Shown piece by piece: positions 12,672 to 22,478 of a stretch of 64,000 bases of DNA; position 1 is the stretch's first letter; the number at the start of each line of letters is the position of its first letter. The stretch covers positions 12,271,001 through 12,335,000 of the forward strand of contig NC_092569.1 in assembly GCF_037975245.1 (NCBI RefSeq), in the 5' to 3' direction. The position numbers were made by a program, and so were the translations under genes. Under the pieces are notes generated by a model. The model saw only the letters and a program-made list of their open reading frames with translations, ran no database searches and was not told the origin of the DNA. The stretch comes from Apostichopus japonicus. Lineage: Eukaryota > Echinodermata > Holothuroidea > Aspidochirotida > Stichopodidae.

Positions 12672-12683
12672 ACTAGAAAGCCC

Positions 12684-14796
12684 TCAAATGATGTGTTTAC
12701 AATGCATTTCAAATATAGCAAATGAGATATCAATTTTTAGATGTCACCCAGGGGTATATACACAATGGATTGACCTTAACATTTAAGTATGCAACGAGGA
12801 GCCGACGTCATTACCATTGTAGCATTAAAAGAAAACGTAAGAAAACACACACAAAAAAGCACAAAAAAACCCAGAGGAAATGATTCTGTTTCTGTTTCTT
12901 CATGTTTGCTTTATAATTGTTACTTTCATTGATATTGGAGACAACTTTGGGACCGACTTGGAATCGACTTTTGATATTCACTAGGGTGAGACACTCACCC
13001 ACCCACCCCTTCCCTCGAAAGTACACTCTATAGGAACAGTCAAAGGGAAATTGGAATGGCTATACAGACTATAGGCTACATAAATTGCACTCAATTCTTT
13101 CTTTTGCTTGTTGACCTATTGTAATATATTCTACCTACTGTTATCTTTTAAAACGCTTTCGTATGGTTACGATTAATCTTTCACAAACAAGCCTGTGAAG
13201 AACTTTACTTTATTACTTTTGTAATACATGAGTAAAAGCTGGTATGCACCTGCACAAGGTATACACTTCTGTAAATTTGTGACGTCATTCTGGCATAAGC
13301 GAGTTATTAATTGTCTTTCAGGGAAAGCAATGTGCTTCCGTTAGGTCAGCGTAGGTTCCAGTGATTAAAACCATAGCAACTATATCTATATACCAAAGTG
13401 TATAGTGCAAACACATCTAATATTAAAATGAAAACAGCATGTATGCATGATAAAACAGTTTAGAAATATATGTATAGATAGTTCGTAAGATTCTAACAAG
13501 GTTAAATAACACATAAAAATGAATAAGCAATGAACTGAAGTTATATTAAAGGTTCTAAATGATCAGACTGTATATGAATATTGCAGCACGGTAAATTAAA
13601 TAATTCCGATATACAGTTGAATTCTGAATTTCTGAACTACGGAAAGATGTACGTACGGATCTCTGAGGTATTTGCTGGATTCGATCAAAAGACCGGTGTA
13701 AGTGGAACACGCAATGTATGGTTTTTGTCAACAGTTTTGTCCGTCAACAGTTTTACAACAGTTTGCTTCACGTACACAGATTTTTTAATATTTCGTGCCT
13801 CAAACAAGGCTTTTATTTACACTTTTTTTCTCGTGCACAGAGAGCAAAAACCAAAATCACAAACGTGTACATTATGCAAAAACCAAAGTACATACAACAA
13901 TACAAAATAAAAAAACACACATATGATCTTGTTATTTATATTACATTACATTATGGGAAATTACAAGTCATTCAATCAAAAACTCAAGTATCATTGTTAC
14001 AATATGCCTCTAGAACATTCCATTTGCCAATGAATTTTACCATGTTGCCATTATTTACTGCAATCTGCTTTCTAACTTATAGTGAAATTTTATGAAATAG
14101 TAAAATGCTGCAATTGAAGGAATTTGATTCCTGAATCTTTCATCATAAATGACTTTTTTTTACTAAAATGAAGCACAAATTGATTCACGTACATGCACAG
14201 ATGATACGAGGAACTGTTGAAATATTTGAACTGTTGAAATTAAAACTGACTATTATTGCACTGTCCGTATATTTCGGAGCAGCTGCATGGGCGCTATTAT
14301 TCACCTGTTAACCGATACCCTCAGTCAAAATACATATAGTTTGAAGGTTTATATACACGTACAGATGAAACCAGTCACCTGTAACTGGCTGAACTTTAGC
14401 CTATTGAAACAAATAGTCAACACATCCGTGCACAAAGTACAATTAAGTGACTTTAATATCAGTGGTCCTCTATGGACGCCCTGCGGGTCCATTCCGGCGC
14501 GAGCAAGATTCAATTTTATACCCGCGAAACTGCGAAAGGAACATCGCCCCCACAATCTTGCAACAACAGGCTTAACTTCCACCCTATACGATTGCGCAAT
14601 CTAGGTGTAATTAGTTTTATAGTGATGTTTTATTCTTACCGACCCCTTTGTTCCAACGAATGAGTTTTTTTATGGTCCTCGTAGGAAATTAATGAAGATC
14701 CCTCGCTCTGTTGTATGTTTCGCAGAACATTTTGAATGATTCATATCACTGCATTAAAATATGTAAAATAAAAATTGTCACCCTCCTCCCAACATT
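12684..14796. other. Non-coding stretch, block A
   Basis: No gene recognised. AT-rich, with open frames (13581-14095 and 14287-14604 on +, 14349-14582 on -) that lack recognisable domains. The first of these is changed and shortened in block B, arguing against coding. The block B equivalent is 54111-56218. Confidence 0.6.
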
Positions 14797-16034
14797 TCAT
14801 TTCAAAAATTTCAAAAAGTTTGAATAATCTTTGATCCATTTGTGATGTCCACATTCGTTACACCCCCCTAGCCAATTTGGCCCATATGGGTCGAAGACTC
14901 GCTTTGATAAATCTTTTTTTTTTGCTTCCAGGAAGTCGATTAATCTACAAACACCGAAATCTGTAAGTAATGTCATATCTCTAATATGGTTACATTTCAC
15001 TGTGCCATTGTTTTTCCATTGAAAATATGAATCATAGAGATCTTTATCCTTTGATACCCTTAGGATATAGTCTGCCAAATCCTTCAACGAATCAAAATCG
15101 TCAGCGTGAATGAACGAATTAGACGGAGCCTGTCGTTCGTAATCCACTTTTGGGGCACCTATTACAACAGGAATAGCTTTAAAGAGAGAGAGACAACATT
15201 CCAAAATTTTTCTGTAATATAACCCCCACAACAACTATTTTCGAATGCAGCAATAAATTTGTACTTTCTGAAAACCCTTGTGCAGTTCAACCAAGATTGC
15301 TTAGGACAGGATATTTCACCACAATCCCCGTACATGTCGATTGGTATGTAGTTTCCAAGATCATGTACGGCATCCGATCTCCTCCACATTGGGGTACTGC
15401 AATGACTTGAGATCCACGCCATCAAATGTTCCTTCTGATAGAAATTTGACTCGAACTTTAAAGCTGTTTTTTCCTCACCGGTGAAGGGAGAGAAAGCTCC
15501 ATATGGGGTAGAAATATCTGATTTGGGATGATACGTAGAACTAATGTTAAAATGAATATCATTAATTTCTATGGGTGGAATAAACATCCTGGAAGTAAAC
15601 GCACTCTCCTCGGTTGCAAATACCCACAGTTGATTATGTTGCCTTCTTTTCGCAAGTTCCTGCCAAATGTCAATGTCACCAATTATCCCCGAGAAAATCA
15701 ATACATCTGCTCGTAGTTGAGTATTACCAGATTCATAGGTAGCTTTTTCAATTCGGACCGACGAATTTTCAATCCGTAGTTCGCAAGTAACGAATCTTGA
15801 AAGTATTAATTTATTTGCCCAAAAGACCGAAGTGGCGACAATAGCTACTCGGTATTGCACATCAGCACCTTCGACATGCGTTTGTAAACCCCTTGACATA
15901 ACATCTCTTTGAAGAGGGATTGTTGAGTCATACAATAATTTACCGTCCATCGTTAATAAACCGAAGCAAGTTATCGAAACTGTTAAGAACATAACCGAGA
16001 CACAAGCAATTAAGATACTTTTGGTGTTTGCCAT
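14797..16034 (-). pseudogene. GT10 alpha-1,3-fucosyltransferase-like gene, frameshifted, block A
   Basis: This is the counterpart of the intact gene at 56219-57451. It starts at the ATG complementary to 16032-16034 and is in frame through the GYITEKFWN motif. Near 15184-15195 a GA-repeat is two bases longer than in block B (gagagagagacaac against gagagagaaaac), which shifts the frame and ends the protein early at 15162. The remaining C-terminal part stays open in another frame down to 14797. One extra in-frame codon (Leu) is present near 15716. An early stop would remove the second half of the C-terminal donor-binding lobe, so this copy is probably inactive unless the two bases are a sequencing error in a dinucleotide repeat. 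Confidence 0.85.
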
Positions 16035-17306
16035 CGTCAGCAAACAGTCGATGATAAATCAAAGCAATATCAAAAATAAGCTCCACGAAAGGGACAAATA
16101 AAATCCGAACGACTGAAATGTATTAACAGAAGTATAACGTCATATATAGCTATATGTGTCGTCGAAAAAGTGGAGTTCAATCAGTGAATATTCATGTTGT
16201 CAAAGGCCGTCCATATGACTCGCGTACTACTAATTTTCTGTTAACGTTTGAATCCAGATGTAACATTATTATAAGGTAACTATGATGATAAAATGAATGA
16301 TGCTAGACTAAGGCCTTCTGACAAATCATGCCAGTGTGGTGTAACATCAATCGGCGGCTAGTAAATAGGCATTCCGCTGAGTTTGAAGGTGAACGCGAAT
16401 TATGCCATTGTTTATACGAATGCTATAAATGAACAAAATAGTAGGCCTATTGATACCAAATTCTCCTTCAATTGTGTTCGGTCAAGGTGATCCCTTTCTC
16501 TGAAGTGTGATACCAGCTTATCAGGGAAAATACTGTCCTTTTGAATTGATTTTGGAAGATTGTATTTGGTAGATGTGGCACATAGCGTGAGTCCCCTTTG
16601 GTCAAACTGACTGCATCCAACCAGACACTGTTCATCTCAGTTGTGGGCTTCTTCGAATAACCTATATAATGAGCTGCTATAGTTCTAGACTATATTCAGA
16701 CCTACATCCTTGCAGTCTAATTAACACTCTGCATTCTGCAATAAACGCACACGAACCGATGTCATTTCCTGACCTGGTTTGGCAGATTCCCTACAGTTAC
16801 ATTGTTATTTAAATGTTATTTTAAGGTATACTTCTGTTATCTCACCGCTCCCATAGGAAACTAAGTAGGCCTTGGCTAGTAATATAGGCTCTAGTATTAC
16901 TTGCCATTTTTTCTGTTCATTTCATGTATATATTGCACAGGCATGTACTATAGAACAATTACCTCTCTTCTTGTACCTATAGTGTACATTGCATTTAGAT
17001 ATATCACAAATAAATCCCCATTTCATCACTTCCCAAATGAGCTTACATGACTACCTCAAAACCAAACCCTAATCCCCACCCCCCTTCCTCTCCAACCTTG
17101 TCGCACATCAGACTTCTGTATAATTGCATCCAATGGAAACACGTAAGAAGTTAGCAATTCGGTCTACCTCAAGCCAACGTCAACCTCCTTCCACCTCCGA
17201 AAAACTCCCCACTCGGGCAATCAGAAATGTCTTTCAAGAATCGGAGCTATTCTCAATAATTGGCTGTAAATTCACTCAAAAGTACAACATGAGGTGGGGG
17301 CGGGGG

Positions 17307-17344
<38 letters not shown>

Positions 17345-18602
17345 TCGACTTAGGAATTTTCACCCAACTCCCTTAACATGTAAGAATATTTGAAAGCTCC
17401 CAAATAGTAACATAATCAACTGTCTGATTGCAAAATTTGACAAAGATACAACTCTACCAGCAGCAGTAGCTAAAATTTCTTGCATAGATACGTAAAATGA
17501 TCTGTTCATAGTTACTTTAGTTTCAATTATACAAAACATCATACCATGAACATTCCAAAAAAACCTAATCTTCTGTGTCCTGTGAGATCTGCAACTTAAA
17601 CATGCTGGTATATAATTGAGCATTGTAGTACCGTTCCAACGAAATAAACTTACTATCAGTTATTTGACAGGATTATGATGCAATACTATTAATCAAAATG
17701 GATCAATACTTATACATCCTCAAGTTAGAGGATGGATCTTGAATATTTCGTGGTAGCCAGTTAACACTGAAATTATTTTTCTTTACTTTTCACATAAATA
17801 CCCCACCTCTTTAACGTTTACAGTAAACATCATTTTAAAGCTAAAGATAAATCAAAATCAACTGTCGGCCATGAAGAAAATGACAAAGATAGACTTTTCC
17901 TGTAGTTACCCATATATAAGCAGTATTTTCATAATCTGCTGCAGATGATAGTTTAATTTCAACTAAGAGTCAACAATTAACCATTACCAAATAAAGAATG
18001 AAGAATGAAATGAACCGATATAGTTATCTTGAAAGAAAATGGAACAATAGTGAACTTTGTGACATGAAACATATTTGCATTAAAACTGACCATTAGCATT
18101 CTTGTGACACTAAATGCTATGACAGTATATCAATTTCATGTTACAGTTTGTGTAATAAATGTTACATTCACCATGGTGAGCACACAATCATCACATTGAT
18201 TGGATTTATTAATATAAGGATGAGTATTAAGCACAACGAATCTAAGCACTCTTACAATAACAACAATCCCTCAAGTCATCCGATGTGACGGGTCTGGAAA
18301 TGTAATGACAAAGAAACAACTCTTCCTGAAGTCAATTTAAAACAAGCAAAACTTTAGATACACAGTGATTTGTTCATTATTATAGTTAAATTTGAATTAG
18401 CATGCAAACCAATCAAAACAAGTAGTGGCGAAATGAAAGGATATAATCTTTTTTTTACTATCAGAAACTGGAAGATATACATCAAAGTGAACTTTGAGAT
18501 GTGGAAACATGTGGAATGCTGACTATGACGACTGCTACACTGTAGTTACATTGTCTTTGTTGTTGGCACGGTAAGCACGAACATCCTGAATCTGCTTGCA
18601 CT
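16035..18602. other. Non-coding stretch with a block-A-only segment
   Basis: No gene recognised. Segment 16931-17462 (532 bases) is absent from block B, where the flanks join directly near 58280 (ttcatgtata then gcagtagc). Inside that segment are a purine-rich G tract and a (TA)n run at 17310-17342. No target duplication or terminal repeat is evident, so deletion from B is as likely as insertion into A. The block B equivalent is 57452-59429. Confidence 0.6.
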
Positions 18603-18832
18603 TTACACTACCAGTCCAGGCAACTCATAAACAACTTTTTGGTAAAATTCCCATGCATCAAGACATGCCTTTTGGGATTCCAGATTAAACACATACAATG
18701 ATTTGAAGCACACATCAATGGCCTTCATAAATGTCCTCTGAGGTAGGGCATGTCTCTCGATGATCACAAATAACTGCTGAGGATGTATTTTGCCTTCTCC
18801 AAGAAGTAACACATATGGCCGCTGAGGCTTTT
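18603..18832 (-). CDS. Terminal exon of a SAMD3-like gene, block A
   Basis: A terminal exon of about 76 codons follows a plausible acceptor (ttgcaaaatatttcag) at 18833-18834 and ends at the stop at 18603. It reads PYVLLLGEG, FVIIERHALP, AIDVCFKSLYVFNLES and WEFYQKVVYELPG, which resembles the conserved C-terminal region of proteins annotated as SAM domain-containing protein 3-like. The role of that family is unknown. A repeat element begins about 20 bases upstream of the acceptor. A possible further exon is 20440-20515 (acceptor tatgcag, donor GTAAGT). An open segment at 20648-20959 (KDYFAWCKKIYTLSS...) could be another. These are not joined with confidence. Confidence 0.5.
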
Positions 18833-18854
18833 CTGAAATATTTTGCAAATAATC

Positions 18855-19682
18855 CAGGGGCGTAGCCGGGATTTTTAAAGTTGTAGGCACGACTATCTGA
18901 GCGGAGCGCCACCATCAGTTTGCGCGGAGCGTACAAGAAAATGTTTGGTTTTACAAACCCCCCAGATGGCCGGAAACGGCCCTTCCCGAGTGTTCATTCT
19001 GGTTCCCTGGCCTCTTGCTAACTTGAGACACCTCATTCAATATCACTTTTAAACCCCAAAAACAAACGAGCTAAAATAGTACGTAATGATACCCAATTCT
19101 GAGTTTACAAGCGCAAATATGAATGTGTGAATGTTGAGAAAAAATAGTGAAATGTAGGCTCAACCCTAGTTAGCGTAAGTACTTACACTTTGATGAAAAT
19201 GACGCCGATGTAGAACATCTTGAATGAACCCAAGAGATGTTGGTATCGAAAAGGCTGTTTAGGAACTTCGACGGCGATCGTGACAACAACAGGCAACAAA
19301 GTTATTGCAGCTCTATAAAGTATGTTAATCAACGATAGGCTTATTTGACTGTGGAATGTTTCTCAACTGAAATGTTATCTGCGTAAACGGGTTCTTAACT
19401 AGATGTTAAAAACCTGACAAGGTCGGATCCTAGTCTTTTTCGGCGGGTAGAGTGTTGAATGAAACGGCACGCGATAGAAATGACAGCCTAGATGACAGAA
19501 GAATAGGCCACTTAATTAGCCATATTCTTGCTACGTTCATTTCAATAGTTTTTCCTGTCTAGATTCTTAAACTCGTCCAGCAAGTTTATGGATCTGAATT
19601 ATGGGTGTTTTAAAAAAAAAAGATAACTTGGCCAAAAATTTGTAGGCCCGGGCCTACAGTGCTACATACTGGCTACGCACTG
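18855..19682. mobile_element. Repeat element with CAGKGGCGTAGCC ends, block A
   Basis: Starts caggggcgtagccggga and ends ggctacgcactg, imperfect inverted termini of about 13 bases. The right end lies within a nested palindrome. No target duplication is visible. Sequence such as gagcggagcgccacc resembles widespread invertebrate repeats beginning cgtagcc. A related cgtagcc stretch occurs at 33108. No coding capacity is recognised. Confidence 0.5.
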
Positions 19683-19689
19683 TAGGCCC
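19642..19689. repeat. Nested palindrome, block A
   Basis: GTAGGCCCGGGCCTAC (19642-19657) is a perfect 16-base palindrome. Its right half also pairs with gcactgtaggccc at 19677-19689, giving a 13-base perfect stem with a 14-base loop. The two alternative foldings share bases. The copy in block B is at 60440-60487 with both stems conserved. Confidence 0.85.
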
Positions 19690-21819
19690 TTCTATTTTGT
19701 AATGTCTGTCAATAAGAAAAAGACCTGTGGTACATTACGCCCTGTCCACTGATTACTATGCATGATATCTGCACCAAAAACAACAGGGACTACCCTTGGG
19801 TTAATGGTTATAATCATACCTAGTATCAACTCAAACATAAATTGATTTTTTCAGATTTTGTGTTTACATGCTTATTGCAGAAATATTCTCATTTGGCCAC
19901 GCCAATCATCAATATTTAATTAGCAAACCCAAAATGGCAGTTAAAACATAGTGATGATGGTCCCAAGGCTCCACACCAAATATTAAGTAAATGTCAGCTA
20001 CTTGGAATTGCCTTGTTTTAAGTTTAGCACATTAAGCCCCCCAACTCCCCCCCCCCCAATTCCTATACAAGATATCTTCACTGCAAACAACAGGGAACAC
20101 CAATCTGCTATGTATCAACTCAAAATAATGTAGGATTCTTGACATATCATGTATACAAGGAAGCATCTCACGCACAGGACATCACCATTAAAAAAGAAAG
20201 CCCAAGTGTTGGAGTGTTGGAAAACAATGTTCTCCAACCATATAATTTCTCCATTAAAAACATTCATCTTAAAAATCAGTACCTTTGACAAATTTACCCC
20301 TCTACCAGGATTTAAGTAGTTGGTAACAATTCTTCATTCCATTAAGATCAAATATATCTGCATCAAATGTTTGCATAGTATCCCAAACACAAACTGACAT
20401 AATAACAAATGTGGTGGGCATAAGGTCAGGCAAACTTACACAATGGAAGTCTACGAAAGCCGCACATGATTCCTTTACATATAGTTGTTGCATCTCCCAG
20501 GAACAAGTTTGCCAACTGCATACTTAAGTTAAAGTTAGGCCTAAAGTACAGGTAGGCATGGCCGCACTAACATTTACATCGTCCTCGTCCTCGAAAGGGA
20601 CTTTTATTGTGCTCATTTATATTTTTCTTCTCTCAAGAATGACAAAATTAAATACAAATAAAAACATACATAGATACATAAGTTACATGCTTTGTTAGTA
20701 ATAATGATAACATATTTTTACATAAATATAACAAAAAACAATCGAAGAATGTTTGGTTACCTTTCATAAAGGCAACCAAAATGTTAATAAGAGCAAAAAA
20801 GTTATACCATGGTAGCCAGAACTTTTCCCATTTATCTTCAGTCATGTTGCTTGAAAGAGTATATATTTTTTTGCACCAAGCAAAATAATCTTTCAGAAAA
20901 TGATTCATGTTATTGACTGAAGGACTTGTCTTCTTCAATTTTTGAAAGAAAGATGACATATTTTACCAAAATTATTATATGGTTAAAGATTTTATCAAAC
21001 TTCCCACCAAGTAAAATCGATTTAGGATTTAAGACAAAAAAAAAATTGATGTAGGAAAGTGACTCGGGCTAGCCAAGATTTTGTAAAATCATTGAACATT
21101 GAAATAATTCTTTCTTTCCACACATAAAGTAGCAATGTACTGTATAGCACTAAGCACACCAGTCACAGTTGCCACAAGTTCCAGTTATTGTTATGGAACT
21201 TGTGCTTAATTGTAGAATGCCCGCCACCTTTTGAATCTCACACATTATGACCGGAAGTCCTTATAGTAAGCAATTGCTCCGGCAATTGATATCGTAGGAA
21301 CAATAATGAATCTGAAGATTAATGACTCAACAAAGGTAGCTAGGTCAATTACAAAGAGTAGGCCTACACCATCATTAGTTACAACGCAAGGCTGGGATGT
21401 AATTGATGAACAATGGACCCTGTGGTATGGCCTAATCAGATCAGCCTACACGTGTTAAACTCTTTGTATCCTATAGGCTGTAAATATTTACACAGCAAAC
21501 TGATCCTAACTTAAGTGCTATAGAAATAGAGCAGGCTATTGTTAGTAGTGTAGTAGTGCACTATACAAATGCTACAAAAAGGACCTAGTATATGCCTGTC
21601 GTGTTATGGCTAATATCTTTCACCAACGGTAGCTTACCCTTCGGTTTCTCTTTTCACTTAAGAAGTTATTCTTTTGCTATCTGAGGCAAGAGCTCGTCTC
21701 TGTTTTGAGATTTTGGTAAAATACTGGTAACATTTTTTTTATTGCATTCTCCCCTCTCTCTTAGGCTATGCCCATAACACACTTTGTTTGCAGTGTCCAA
21801 GACTGTTCCGAATTCTTTC
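19683..21819. other. Stretch of unassigned sequence, block A right end
   Basis: Apart from the possible SAMD3-like exons noted at 20440-20515 and 20648-20959 (- strand), I recognise nothing. A poly-C run lies at about 20047-20057. The block B equivalent is 60481-62604. Confidence 0.5.
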
Positions 21820-22046
21820 CCTGGTTGGGTTAGTGTTGAAGTCAGCTCTTCCTTGGGGTCCCATTTCTATTGCCACCCATGCATGGCCCATGTTAGTCCT
21901 TGCTTTGATCCTTAAAACACAAGCTTTATAAAAAAAAAAAAAAAAAATTACTTCAAGTAACAACAGTTACAAAACAGAATATTTACAAAGATCGACAAGT
22001 GTTGACATCTTCAAAAGATTCCAACTTAAAGTAAACATCTATAAAG
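21820..22046. other. A-rich tail and 3' flank of the fibrinogen-related gene
   Basis: The first bases after block A contain no known gene and run into an A18-type tract near 21931-21948, which may be the tail of a retrotransposed sequence. The 3' untranslated region of the fibrinogen-related gene (- strand) should lie in the lower part of this interval or span it. Confidence 0.4.
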
Positions 22047-22329
22047 TCAATATGGTCTCAATTTCATCTCGACAAATTTAATATAATAGCGGGTATTATC
22101 AATCTGCTTCCAGAAAATACCATTCAATTCGGATACATTGTATTGGCCATTGGGATTGAAAAAACTGCACCATATCCTCGCGTCGTACCAAAAGGCTCCG
22201 TGGTTCTCCACAGCGCATTCAAAGTCAAATGTCCCCTCGACATTGTCGGCATTATCTCGGTCTTTGGTAGACCATGGCACACCAAGGCTAAATATCATTT
22301 TCGGACGACCTAAAAAAAAGAAAAGCATA

Positions 22330-22420
<91 letters not shown>

Positions 22421-22439
22421 CACACACATATATATATAT

Positions 22440-22478
<39 letters not shown>

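Larger units (their letters stand above)
10918..12683. mobile_element. Foldback-type transposon with tandem-repeat inverted arms
   Basis: The insertion is present only in block A. It is flanked by TCAAATG on both sides (10911-10917 and 12684-12690), and block B has a single TCAAATG at 54104-54110, so the target duplication and empty site are directly visible. The left arm (10927-11260) and right arm (12492-12671) are inverted relative to each other and consist of tandem units built on catttcgcccaacc (22 bases each). Outermost bases differ between the ends. The interior has three direct repeats containing cgttcgggaatt (about 11285-11590), a pair of direct repeats (about 11730-11880 and 12358-12475) and a nested LINE end. 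No transposase is seen, so it is non-autonomous. Modular inverted arms made of short tandem repeats are the hallmark of foldback elements, including the TU elements described from sea urchin. Family membership is inferred from structure. Confidence 0.85.
1..21819. repeat. Long direct duplication, block A
   Basis: This block matches 42944-62604 in the same orientation, starting with the first base of the window, so its true left end may lie outside. Homology stops at 21819, where A continues ctggttggg and B continues aactaaatc. Substitutions are about 1-2% by eye. The large differences are the foldback insertion 10918-12683 and a 532-bp segment at 16931-17462, both present only here, and a 247-bp tandem duplication present only in B. 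The block includes the fucosyltransferase, the SAM-like exons and several repeats. It could be a segmental duplication or an uncollapsed second haplotype. Confidence 0.95.

Noticed and set aside
14287-14604. 105-codon open frame and its antisense partner, present in both blocks
   Set aside because: Both strands are open over the same bases and neither shows a domain. Differences between blocks include replacements without pattern.
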